A stretch of 64,000 nucleotides of DNA from assembly GCA_963678565.1 (NCBI GenBank), contig OY782875.1, positions 62,001 to 126,000 of the forward strand, written 5' to 3'. Each line of letters begins with the position of its first letter. The first letter of the stretch is position 1. The DNA is from SKHV01 sp963678565 (lineage in GTDB: Bacteria; Bacteroidota; Bacteroidia; Bacteroidales; Prolixibacteraceae). Made by a program: the position numbers and the translations under genes. The notes beneath the pieces were generated by a model. That model saw nothing but the letters and a program-made list of their open reading frames with translations, did no database searches and had not been told where the DNA came from. Below, one piece after another: positions 56,549 to 64,000 of the stretch.

Positions 56549-57409
56549 TTATTTCCGCAAGTAATTTTTAGTTAAATTCATCACTGCTTCAATATTTTCG
56601 TTCTTGTAACTGTAAGCAAAGGAATCAACTATTTCATTCTTTTCATTGAAATACTTTCCGGTAACATCCGAAAATTCATCACTTGCAGCCAGCAATGTAT
56701 AAGTTTTTGCCATCTCATCAGCTTCGATTGATGACTTACTTTTCAGTTTGTAGACCCATTTCATAAATTCTGAAATATTCGGATAACGGGATAAATCAAC
56801 CTTCACATTGGTAACCCGAATACAGTTGGCCGTAATATTATTGTCCTTTTGATCATTGGCAATCCAATAGGTAAACATTATTTGCGCCAACTTCGATTGG
56901 TAATAGGCTTTTGAAACACTAAATTTTCGATGCTTAAACTCAGGATCATTAAGATTTACTTTCAGGTTTGGGTACATTAACAAACCTTTTGAAGCGATTG
57001 TGATTATCCTACCCTGTGTGCTATTTTGAAGCAGATCGAGTAATTCAAATGTCAACCTGACGGGCCCAATATGATTTGTTGCCCAAATGGTTTCAATACC
57101 ATCAGCTGACTTCTCAGGTTTCCTTTGACTAATATCAAATGCCGCAGCATTATTTATCAACACATCGAGCTTCTGATGATTTGTCTTAATCGTTGCAACC
57201 GCTTTTAAAATAGATTGTGTTGAGGATAAGTCAATCTGAACCAGTTCAACAAAATCGCTTTTTGATCGAGCTTTGATTTCATTCACTGCAACTTCACCCC
57301 GCTCTAAATTTCGGCAACCAATTATTGTATAAAACCCCTCTTGTGCCAATTGGATAGCAGCTGCTTTTCCAATACCGGCATTAGCCCCGGTTATAAAACA
57401 TGTTTTCAT
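56549..57409 (-). CDS. Short-chain dehydrogenase/reductase (retinol-dehydrogenase-like)
   Basis: I start at the methionine at 57409, which opens MKTCFITGANAGIGKAAAIQ; a longer frame would run 38 residues into the upstream barrel gene without SDR character. The 286-residue protein has TGANAGIG near residue 7, NNAA near 85, and an active-site Tyr/Lys pair in YYQSKLAQ near 160. It resembles light-dependent protochlorophyllide-reductase and RDH-like SDRs that act on lipophilic alcohols or ketones. Its place in a lipid-transport-like operon agrees with a lipid substrate (inference). Confidence 0.85.
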   Translation of the reverse strand: MKTCFITGANAGIGKAAAIQLAQEGFYTIIGCRNLERGEVAVNEIKARSKSDFVELVQIDLSSTQSILKAVATIKTNHQKLDVLINNAAAFDISQRKPEKSADGIETIWATNHIGPVRLTFELLDLLQNSTQGRIITIASKGLLMYPNLKVNLNDPEFKHRKFSVSKAYYQSKLAQIMFTYWIANDQKDNNITANCIRVTNVKVDLSRYPNISEFMKWVYKLKSKSSIEADEMAKTYTLLAASDEFSDVTGKYFNEKNEIVDSFAYSYKNENIEAVMNLTKNYLRK

Positions 57410-57419
57410 ATTCAATTTA

Positions 57420-58553
57420 TTAATGATTCCACACAAACATGACTTGCAAACCTTTGCCGCCAAATAAATTGCTTGAGTTGGTTTGCGTTGGTATTTGATA
57501 ATTCTCCGGATTCCAATAGCCAATAAAATGGAGACTTATAGTATTTAATTGCTTCTGATAATTGATAAAATTGTAGGTATTGTTATTTCGCCAATCGTAA
57601 TAAAGAATTGCACTTAAATTGTCGAATAAGCCAATCGGATAAGAAGCAGTTGCCACGCTAAATCCCCCAGGATTTTCAAACACAAACGGATCGTTATCGT
57701 AAGCCATGATCAAATGCTCCAACGAAAAATACAACCCTGCCCCTAAACCAAAAGTATAATCGCCACCAATATTTAAAAATGTTTGATTCGTTAAGTTTCC
57801 TACTTCTTCACTTTTCGAGACATAAGAACCTTCCATCCATAGACCCACCATCCAATCCATTCGAATATCAATCCCAAAACGGTTTTCAGGAACAATTAAC
57901 GAAGACTGAACAGCGCTAAGATCAACATCCCGATGATGATAGCTTAATCCAATTTCTCCAATTGAGTATGGAAACTGCACTCTTCCTCCAATTTCGGGTT
58001 GATTTTTAACCGATGGCATCACCTCCCAACCTTTGGTATCTTCGGAACTTAAAATTCCCCAAAGCCAAACATTCGCATTATTTAAGAAATAGTACCGGCC
58101 CAAAACCGCCCAAACACCATCGGTTAGCTTTAAAGGATCGCGAGGATCAACCTGATCGAACCACATTAATGGTCGAATGGCATTGGCTGATCCAAAATTG
58201 ATTTTCTGCAATCCGGCACGTAATTCAAATTGTCGGCCACTATATCTTGTCCAAAAACGATAGGGTTTTAAATTTCCTCTATCATCGATATTGCTTGTTT
58301 TATCGAATGCCAAGTTTCCATAAGCATTCAAAGAAACTTCAAAGTCTAATAGTTGTTGTTCTTTCAGTTCAATATTCAAATTGCCTTGTGGTAGATAGCG
58401 CCCACCCAACCAAAATGGCTGAAAATTCGATGGATTCAAGTGCGCATACGAAGAAAACTGACCTTCATATTTGAACTCAGCCTTGCTTTGTTCCTGAGCC
58501 GAAACCCATAAAAAAGCACCTATAAATAATATGCACCAACTTACTTTAAGCAT
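57420..58553 (-). CDS. Outer-membrane beta-barrel protein
   Basis: About 377 residues from the ATG at 58553, which opens a clean signal peptide (MLKVSWCILFIGAFLWVSAQ); an ATG at 58574 would overlap the TetR gene by 29 nt. The mature protein consists of alternating amphipathic strands rich in Tyr, Trp and Asn, and ends in an aromatic strand (GKGLQVMFVWNH). It resembles porin-like proteins found with LolA-like and lipid-export modules. It would be the outer-membrane part of the transporter encoded downstream. I do not recognise a specific family. Confidence 0.75.
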   Translation of the reverse strand: MLKVSWCILFIGAFLWVSAQEQSKAEFKYEGQFSSYAHLNPSNFQPFWLGGRYLPQGNLNIELKEQQLLDFEVSLNAYGNLAFDKTSNIDDRGNLKPYRFWTRYSGRQFELRAGLQKINFGSANAIRPLMWFDQVDPRDPLKLTDGVWAVLGRYYFLNNANVWLWGILSSEDTKGWEVMPSVKNQPEIGGRVQFPYSIGEIGLSYHHRDVDLSAVQSSLIVPENRFGIDIRMDWMVGLWMEGSYVSKSEEVGNLTNQTFLNIGGDYTFGLGAGLYFSLEHLIMAYDNDPFVFENPGGFSVATASYPIGLFDNLSAILYYDWRNNNTYNFINYQKQLNTISLHFIGYWNPENYQIPTQTNSSNLFGGKGLQVMFVWNH

Positions 58554-59130
58554 CTTTTCGTGGTAAAATTCCATAAAAAAGCATGTTCATAAATTCCATA
58601 ATCAAATCCTGCGTATTCGGATACATGGCTTGCAATTGTGGATCTGAAACCATTTCAGTCATTTTTTGACTCATATAAAAAATGAAATCCAGCTTCACAT
58701 CCTTCCGAATCCATCCTTGATCAATCGCATGCTGATAATCATGATAAACCAATTGCGTCATTTTTCCAGCCATTTGCTGAAAAAGCACTTTTAATTCTTC
58801 ATTCCAGTCAGAATAAATATCCTTGATCAACTCAGCACTAATTTCCTTCGTTCCTTCAAATTTCATTACCACCTGCTGTTTGATCTTTTCTTCGAAAGGA
58901 AGGTCTTGCGCCATTAATTCGCCATATTGAACTTCCATATCGGTAAATACCTTTTCAATTACCTTTTTCGCCAAATCAACTTTGTTGTCAAAATTTCGGT
59001 AGAAAGTCATTTTACTAACTCCCGCTTCTCGACAAACCTCTTCAATGGAAACCCGTCGAATTCCATGCTTCCAAAAAAGATGATGTCCAACTTCGACGAT
59101 CAAATCATATTTAGGAGTTTTCTCTGTCAT
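58546..59130 (-). CDS. TetR-family transcriptional regulator
   Basis: The 194-residue repressor has an N-terminal HTH (HGIRRVSIEEVCREAGVSKM and TFYRNFDNKVDLAKK, about residues 18-55) and a helical ligand-binding C-terminus. Its gene overlaps the barrel gene start by 8 nt, so it is the first gene of the seven-gene minus-strand operon and probably controls that operon together with itself. The promoter immediately upstream carries an inverted repeat suited to a TetR dimer. The ligand is unknown, perhaps a lipophilic compound. Confidence 0.92.
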   Translation of the reverse strand: MTEKTPKYDLIVEVGHHLFWKHGIRRVSIEEVCREAGVSKMTFYRNFDNKVDLAKKVIEKVFTDMEVQYGELMAQDLPFEEKIKQQVVMKFEGTKEISAELIKDIYSDWNEELKVLFQQMAGKMTQLVYHDYQHAIDQGWIRKDVKLDFIFYMSQKMTEMVSDPQLQAMYPNTQDLIMEFMNMLFYGILPRKDA

Positions 59131-59148
59131 ATTTCAATTAATTTTAAA

Positions 59149-59188
59149 CAAAGTTACGTTATTTTTACCAAAAAACGAATTTCGTAAC
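59149..59188 (-). promoter_or_regulatory. Promoter and candidate operator of the TetR operon
   Basis: On the minus strand, TAACTTTG (59149-59156) matches TAnnTTTG and is preceded at 19 nt by TTCG (59176-59179) near the TTTG -33 position. The half-sites GTTACG (59153-59158) and CGTAAC (59183-59188) form an inverted repeat that overlaps both boxes, as expected for an autorepressor operator. Confidence 0.6.
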
Positions 59189-59239
59189 AACAAATAATAA
59201 AAAGTATGATTATAAAACATATTTACCTCAATTCTAGTC

Positions 59240-59335
59240 GTAGGAATGAAAGATGCCCCAGTAGGAACACTAAATCAATTGGTAGGAATCCCAAAACGAC
59301 TCGTAGGAACTACTAAAGAACGTGTAGGAGCCTAA
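59240..59335 (+). repeat. 21-bp-phased GTAGGAA element with a 29-codon ORF
   Basis: GTAGGAA (the last copy is GTAGGAG) recurs five times at 59240, 59261, 59282, 59303 and 59324, exactly 21 bp apart, with unrelated 14-nt spacers. An ATG at 59246 opens a frame to the TAA at 59333-59335 whose heptads each begin Val-Gly. The Val-Gly codons never vary while the other five do, so the DNA or RNA motif may matter more than a peptide. No ribosome site is evident. Confidence 0.6.
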
Positions 59336-59450
59336 TCAACCCTATTTCTCCTGCCAGAAGCCTTCATCTTAGCCTTAACGCAAAGAAGAAGCAGAAAAGT
59401 CATGGCTCATTTTGTTTTTCAAGCTTTTTCTTCACAAAGTCTAAGTTCGG

Positions 59451-59485
59451 GCGGGCGATCTCTTCAATTCTTCAGAGCTTCCCGC
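59451..59485. other. Two-tier hairpin in the 540-bp region before valS
   Basis: GCGGG pairs with CCCGC, and inside them CTCT pairs with AGAG, around a 10-nt loop. It is more GC-rich than the surrounding DNA and lacks a T-run. Apart from this, the TetR promoter and the 21-bp element, 59131-59674 holds nothing I recognise as a gene; it may be the worn remains of an older repeat. Confidence 0.4.
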
Positions 59486-59624
59486 TCTCTCTAAAACTTT
59501 ATTTTAAAAAAGCGCTCAACCAAAACAGGCCACCCGCTTCGCTGATTTGAACAAAATCAAATCCATCGATTTCAGAATCAAATAACTTTCAACACCTTGA
59601 ATATGGTTTCGATCTCATTTTTTA

Positions 59625-59632
59625 TATTTTTG
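59625..59632 (+). promoter_or_regulatory. Possible valS -7 box
   Basis: TATTTTTG matches TAnnTTTG 43 bp before the valS start. The nearest TTG upstream is 25 nt away, longer than the usual 19-21 nt. Confidence 0.35.
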
Positions 59633-59674
59633 TACGTTCAAAAATCACGAATTCAAAAGTTAAATAAATAGAAG

Positions 59675-62305
59675 ATGGAAATTCCCAGCAAGTACGACTC
59701 ATCATTGGTGGAAAGCAAATGGTATGATTACTGGTTAAAAAATAAATATTTTCACTCGGTTCCCGATGAACGCGAGCCCTATACAATTGTAATCCCTCCT
59801 CCAAATGTTACCGGAGTTTTGCACATGGGACACATGCTTAACAATACAATTCAGGATATTTTGGTGCGTCGTGCGCGTATGCAAGGGAAAAATGCATGCT
59901 GGGTTCCCGGAACTGACCATGCTTCAATTGCCACCGAAGCGAAAGTGGTAAACAAACTAAAGGAGGAAGGCATCGATAAATACGACCTGACTCGTGAAGA
60001 ATTTCTTGGTCATGCTTGGGACTGGACCGACAAACACGGAGGAATTATCTTAGAGCAGTTAAAGAAACTAGGTGCGTCGTGCGACTGGGATCGTACTGCA
60101 TTCACCATGGACGAAGAACGTTCTGAATCGGTGATCAAAGTATTCGTCGACTTGTACAACAAAGGTTTAGTTTATCGTGGTGTACGTATGGTGAACTGGG
60201 ATCCTGCAGCAAAAACTGCCGTTTCCGACGAAGAGGTAATCCACAAAGAAGAAAAATCAAAACTATATTACGTTCGCTATCAGGTTGAAGGAACCGACGA
60301 CGAATGGGTAACCATCGCCACTACGCGTCCTGAAACAATCTTGGGCGATACTGCGGTTTGTGTGAATCCAAACGATGAGCGCTTCACCCAACTCGAAGGC
60401 AAAAAAGTAATTGTTCCAATAGTAAACCGAACTGTTCCAATAATTCGCGATGAATATGTAGATATGGAATTCGGAACAGGTTGTTTGAAAATTACCCCCG
60501 CACACGATGTAAACGACTACGAAATTGGAATTCGTCATAATTTGGAGGTAATCGACACTTTCAACGATAACGGAACTCTAAGCGAAGCAGCCGGATTATT
60601 AGTCGGCGTTGATCGTTTCGAAGCAAGAAAACAAATTATTCCAATGCTGGAAGAAGCCGGTAACTTGGTAAAAATTGAAGACTACAACAACAAAGTGGGT
60701 TATTCCGAACGTACCAATGTGGTAATTGAACCTAAACTTTCAGCGCAATGGTTCTTATCGATGGAGAAGTTGGCAAAACCCGCCACCCAATCGGTTGAAA
60801 AAGACGAAGTTGAATTTCATCCTAAGAAATTTAAGAATGTTTACCGTCATTGGATGGGTAACATCAAGGATTGGTGTATTAGTCGCCAATTGTGGTGGGG
60901 ACATCAAATTCCGGTTTACTACTTAAACGATGGCGAATTTGTTGTAGCTGAAACCGCAGAAAAAGCGTTAGAATTAGCAAAAGCAAAAACAGGAAATAAC
61001 GATCTCCAACTTTCAGACTTGAAACAAGATGAAGATGTATTAGATACTTGGGCATCCTCATGGTTATGGCCAATTTCGGTTTTTGGCGGCGTAACCGATC
61101 CAAACAACGAAGAAATCAACTATTACTACCCAACCAGCGATTTGGTAACCGGACACGATATTATTTTCTTCTGGGTGGCACGAATGATTATGGCCGGATA
61201 CCAGGAGCGCGAAACCTTCCCATTCAAAAATGTTTATTTCACCGGAATGGTACGCGACAAACAACGTCGTAAAATGTCGAAATCCTTAGGGAATTCACCT
61301 GATCCATTAGATTTAATTGAGAAATATGGAGCCGATGGAGTGCGTGTTGGAATGCTTTTATGTTCGCCTGCAGGTGGTGACTTACTATTCGATGAAAACC
61401 TACCCGAGCAGGGAAGAAACTTTACTTCGAAAATTTGGAATGCTTTCCGATTGGTGAAAAATTGGGAAGTTGCCAGCAACATTGAGCAACCTGAACATGC
61501 TAAAATAGCAATCGATTGGTTCGAGCAAAAAATCAGTCAGGTTACTACCGAAATGGACGATCATTTCTCTAAGTTCCGTATTTCGGATGCTTTGATGCTG
61601 ATCTACACTACTGTTCGCGACGAGTTCTCATCATGGTTCCTCGAAATTGTAAAACCTGAATACCAAAAGCCAATCGATAAAGCGACCTACGATAAAGTAA
61701 TCGAGTTGTTCGATAAGCTTACTCGCTTGTTGCATCCTTTCATGCCATTCATCACCGAAGAAATTTGGCAGTTGCTCACCGAGCGCAAAGAAGGTGAAAG
61801 TATTATGATTTCCTTATTGCCTGAACCGGTTACCATCGACGAACAGTTTTTAGTTGAATTCGAAGATGTAAAAGAAGCAATTACAGGAATCAGAAATATT
61901 CGTAAAGAGAATAATCTTCCTCAGAAAGAAACTTTGGAATTAATGGTCATCAAAGGATCAAAAGGCTTTAACGAACCATTAATTCCGGTGCTGAAGAAAT
62001 TAGGTAATCTTACTGAAATTAAACTGATCGATGAAGATGTAAAAGGTGCAACCTCTTTCCGGGTAAAAACTTCAACTTTCTATATTGATTTGGGAGATAA
62101 AATTGATATCGAAGAGGAAATCAAAAAGCTGGAAGAAGAATTGAAATACACCAAAGGGTTCTTAATTTCAGTACAAAAGAAATTGAGCAACGAGCGTTTT
62201 GTAAACAATGCACCCGAAAAAGTGGTCGACATTGAGCGCAAAAAACAAGCCGATGCTGAATCGAAAATTACAGCATTAGAAGAACAAATTTCGAATTTGA
62301 AATAA
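59675..62305 (+). CDS. valS: Valyl-tRNA synthetase
   Basis: The 876-residue class I synthetase charges tRNA-Val and edits mischarged Thr. The HIGH-type motif is PPPNVTGVLHMGHML near residue 39, and the KMSKS loop is RRKMSKSLGNSPDPL near 529. The editing domain contains ATTRPETILGDTAV near 214 and HDVNDYEIG near 274. A C-terminal coiled coil (about 805-875) follows the anticodon-binding domain. Length and motifs are complete. The start is set by a short A-rich leader. Confidence 0.98.
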   Translation: MEIPSKYDSSLVESKWYDYWLKNKYFHSVPDEREPYTIVIPPPNVTGVLHMGHMLNNTIQDILVRRARMQGKNACWVPGTDHASIATEAKVVNKLKEEGIDKYDLTREEFLGHAWDWTDKHGGIILEQLKKLGASCDWDRTAFTMDEERSESVIKVFVDLYNKGLVYRGVRMVNWDPAAKTAVSDEEVIHKEEKSKLYYVRYQVEGTDDEWVTIATTRPETILGDTAVCVNPNDERFTQLEGKKVIVPIVNRTVPIIRDEYVDMEFGTGCLKITPAHDVNDYEIGIRHNLEVIDTFNDNGTLSEAAGLLVGVDRFEARKQIIPMLEEAGNLVKIEDYNNKVGYSERTNVVIEPKLSAQWFLSMEKLAKPATQSVEKDEVEFHPKKFKNVYRHWMGNIKDWCISRQLWWGHQIPVYYLNDGEFVVAETAEKALELAKAKTGNNDLQLSDLKQDEDVLDTWASSWLWPISVFGGVTDPNNEEINYYYPTSDLVTGHDIIFFWVARMIMAGYQERETFPFKNVYFTGMVRDKQRRKMSKSLGNSPDPLDLIEKYGADGVRVGMLLCSPAGGDLLFDENLPEQGRNFTSKIWNAFRLVKNWEVASNIEQPEHAKIAIDWFEQKISQVTTEMDDHFSKFRISDALMLIYTTVRDEFSSWFLEIVKPEYQKPIDKATYDKVIELFDKLTRLLHPFMPFITEEIWQLLTERKEGESIMISLLPEPVTIDEQFLVEFEDVKEAITGIRNIRKENNLPQKETLELMVIKGSKGFNEPLIPVLKKLGNLTEIKLIDEDVKGATSFRVKTSTFYIDLGDKIDIEEEIKKLEEELKYTKGFLISVQKKLSNERFVNNAPEKVVDIERKKQADAESKITALEEQISNLK

Positions 62306-62306
62306 G

Positions 62307-62792
62307 ATGGACAAAGCAAATTGGGTGACCACACAATTACAGGTAATTGAAGAGGAATCAAAGGATTTTTCGTTCTCGAAAGTAAACCTCTTAAAAATTA
62401 CAAGCTTGGAGAAACTAATTAAAGAATCGCCCAACTTTGCGGATAATTGCAACCAATGCAAAAGCCATCTGGCTGAATTAGAAACGATGGTACATCAGGT
62501 TTCAAAGTTAGATGATTCCAATGTTCGTCAACCCTACGAAAAAAAATTCAACGAAATGCGTCGTCATTTTCAAAAAGAACATGGCTATTTCGATCCATTT
62601 CATTTTGTTGCACGTTGGGTATTAATTTTTGGACTAATTAGTGCAGCCATCGCAATGGCAATTTCTTATTTATCGCATCAAATGATCATTAGCGATTTTA
62701 TTCTAATTGGTACATTTATAGGCATCACAGGGGGATATCTTTTCGGCAGTTTCAAAGACAAAAAAATTCGACAAGCCGGGAAACTGATTTAA
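62307..62792 (+). CDS. Small membrane protein of unknown function
   Basis: The 161-residue protein begins 1 nt after the valS stop and is therefore co-transcribed. A soluble N-terminal part (about 1-105) contains a CxxC (NCNQCKSH near residue 49) and helical segments rich in charged residues. Two TM helices follow (about 106-124 and 128-148), ending with a short basic tail. I do not recognise a family. The CxxC could bind metal or be redox active, but no partner cysteines are nearby. Confidence 0.7.
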   Translation: MDKANWVTTQLQVIEEESKDFSFSKVNLLKITSLEKLIKESPNFADNCNQCKSHLAELETMVHQVSKLDDSNVRQPYEKKFNEMRRHFQKEHGYFDPFHFVARWVLIFGLISAAIAMAISYLSHQMIISDFILIGTFIGITGGYLFGSFKDKKIRQAGKLI

Positions 62793-62820
62793 AGCAAAAT
62801 CTTAATTTTTCAGATAGAGA

Positions 62821-62856
62821 ATAAAACCCAATTGATGCAATTGGGTTTTATTTTTT
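62821..62856. terminator. Rho-independent terminator after the valS operon
   Basis: A perfect 13-bp stem (ATAAAACCCAATT and its complement) with a 5-nt loop is followed by five T. It ends the valS transcript 30 bp before the next gene. Confidence 0.9.
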
Positions 62857-62885
62857 ACTAAAATTGTTATTTGAAAAGTGAAAAC

Positions 62886-64000
62886 ATGAAATACCCAACT
62901 ACACGAAAAGAAAATACAATTGACAATTACTTTGAGCAGAAGGTGGAAGACCCATATCGTTGGCTCGAAGACGACCAATCTGAAGAAACCAAGCGTTGGG
63001 TGAAGGCTCAAAACAAAGTTACCCGAGCTTATCTCGATCGCCTACCCGGTCGCGAAATGATCAATCGTCGATTAACACAGCTTTGGAATTACGAAAAATT
63101 GTCGGCACCTTTTGAAAAAGGAGGACACTGGTTTGTTCTGAAAAACGATGGACTTCAAAACCAGATGGTGCTTTTCACAATGAAAAGCCTTGAAGCAAAT
63201 CCAGCAGTGTTGCTCGATCCGAATAAATTAAGCGAAAATGGAACCATTTCCTTAACTCAGTTTGAAGTAAGTGAAGATGGCAAATACTTAATATATCAAT
63301 TGGCAAAATCGGGTTCCGACTGGAACGAAATCTTCATTTTAGATATTGATAAAAAGGAACTTTTAGCGGATCATTTAAAATGGGTCAAGTTTTCAGATTT
63401 AGCCTGCTATAAAAATGGATTTTTCTACAGCGCTTATCGGCAACCCGAATCAGGAAAAGAACTTTCAGGCGAGGCTTTAGGTCAGAAATTGTTTTATCAC
63501 CAAATAGGGACATTTCAAGATCAGGATGAACTGATTTTTGAGAATTTCGAAAATCCGCAAAGAATGCATGCTGCTTTTGTAGATTCCAATTCAGAGTGGC
63601 TGATTGTTTCCGAATCTGAATCAACAAGCGGCAATGGTTTGCTGGCAAAAAATCTGAAAACCAACTCCCAATTCAACAGAATCGCAGCAGGTTTCGATTA
63701 CGACTTTATTCCTATTGAGGTTATCAATAATCAATTGCTGGTTTTAAGCAACAAAAATGCAGCAAAATATCAACTTGGTGCAATCGATTTAAAGAACAAG
63801 AATTCAGGTTTCCAAATTATCATTCCAGAAAGCAACAACACCCTCGAAAATGTGCTTTGCTGCGGCAATCAATTGTTTTGTGTTTACATGGAAGATGCCA
63901 AAAGCAAAATAGAAATTTTCAACTTAAAGGGTCAAGCTCTAAAAAGCTTAGAATTGCCTTCGATTTGCAGTATCACCGAATTTAAAGGCACACTTAAAAG
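62886..64000 (+). CDS. Prolyl oligopeptidase family serine peptidase (partial)
   Basis: The gene starts at the ATG at 62886 and runs off the window after 371 codons. The N-terminus reads MKYPTTRKENTIDNYFE, then VEDPYRWLEDDQSEETKRWV and a beta-propeller-like stretch (GHWFVLKNDGLQNQM, SEDGKYLIYQLAKSGSDW). This is the opening of S9A prolyl oligopeptidases, which cleave short peptides after proline. The catalytic Ser, Asp and His lie in the missing C-terminal domain, so activity cannot be judged. No signal peptide is visible, suggesting a cytoplasmic enzyme. Confidence 0.88.
   Translation, partial: MKYPTTRKENTIDNYFEQKVEDPYRWLEDDQSEETKRWVKAQNKVTRAYLDRLPGREMINRRLTQLWNYEKLSAPFEKGGHWFVLKNDGLQNQMVLFTMKSLEANPAVLLDPNKLSENGTISLTQFEVSEDGKYLIYQLAKSGSDWNEIFILDIDKKELLADHLKWVKFSDLACYKNGFFYSAYRQPESGKELSGEALGQKLFYHQIGTFQDQDELIFENFENPQRMHAAFVDSNSEWLIVSESESTSGNGLLAKNLKTNSQFNRIAAGFDYDFIPIEVINNQLLVLSNKNAAKYQLGAIDLKNKNSGFQIIIPESNNTLENVLCCGNQLFCVYMEDAKSKIEIFNLKGQALKSLELPSICSITEFKGTLK

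Noticed and set aside
57410..57523. 38-residue N-terminal extension of the SDR at 56549
   Set aside because: It lies inside the barrel gene in another frame, has no SDR character, and the TGANAGIG motif sits at the normal distance from the later methionine.
59240..59335. CRISPR array
   Set aside because: The repeated unit is only 7 nt with 14-nt spacers at a 21-nt period, far too short, and no cas genes are nearby.
59336..59674. Small RNA or tRNA gene before valS
   Set aside because: Only one two-tier hairpin is present; no cloverleaf, CCA end or T-run terminator could be recognised.

Overview
The window is a chromosomal segment of a Bacteroidota bacterium, probably a marine or sediment member of the Marinilabiliales (order-level placement is inference). 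The signs are AT-rich DNA, A-rich rather than GGAGG ribosome sites, -7 promoter boxes of the TAnnTTTG type, a C-terminal tail resembling type IX secretion signals, a LytTR regulator remnant, and long FtsX/MacB-type permeases of about 790 residues in tandem. No rRNA, tRNA, CRISPR array, insertion sequence or phage gene was found.

Layout. 1-10.2 kb holds ordinary genes: a VOC-SDR pair on the minus strand, an acyl-CoA ligase, msrB and mutS, then a histidine kinase and an NtrC-type sigma-54 activator on the minus strand. 10.5-45.5 kb is the centrepiece. It has two ABC ATPases, twelve consecutive 8-TM permeases (called P1-P12 here), one anchored Ig-like protein inserted between P5 and P6, a dead LytTR regulator, and then an HlyD-type adaptor and a TolC-type outer-membrane channel. 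45.6-52.5 kb carries a secreted protein, an SGNH hydrolase, rlmN, a ferredoxin-NADP-reductase-like protein, dcd, yidD and a zinc-type ABC importer. 52.5-59.1 kb is a minus-strand operon led by a TetR regulator: an outer-membrane barrel, an SDR, a LolCDE-like ABC transporter and a LolA-like protein. 59.7-64 kb has valS, a small membrane protein and the start of a prolyl oligopeptidase cut by the window edge.

How the parts fit. The two ATPases, adaptor and channel are single copy inside the locus, while the permease is present twelve times. Nine permeases (P1-P5, P8-P10, P12) end in a nearly invariant 95-residue module. It contains the second FtsX coupling segment, which is expected to touch the ATPases, while their periplasmic domains and first FtsX halves are highly divergent. 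P6, P7 and P11 lack the module apart from the last ~17 residues, and these three keep a canonical coupling segment in the first half. Neighbouring permeases share 50-72 nt identical runs inside the module although their bodies are unrelated, which points to local gene conversion. Sigma-54-like promoters (TGGCAC -24 boxes) sit before the ATPases and before the adaptor. Both are preceded by the same T-rich ACACTCTT motif, so the adjacent NtrC-type regulator probably controls both ends. I read this as a family of interchangeable MacAB-TolC-like exporters, or envelope mechanotransmission machines, built on one shared engine. Substrates are unknown.

Two intergenic stretches (4070-4225 and 59240-59335) contain short motifs repeated with exact 42-bp or 21-bp phase; the second overlaps a 29-codon ORF made of heptads beginning Val-Gly.
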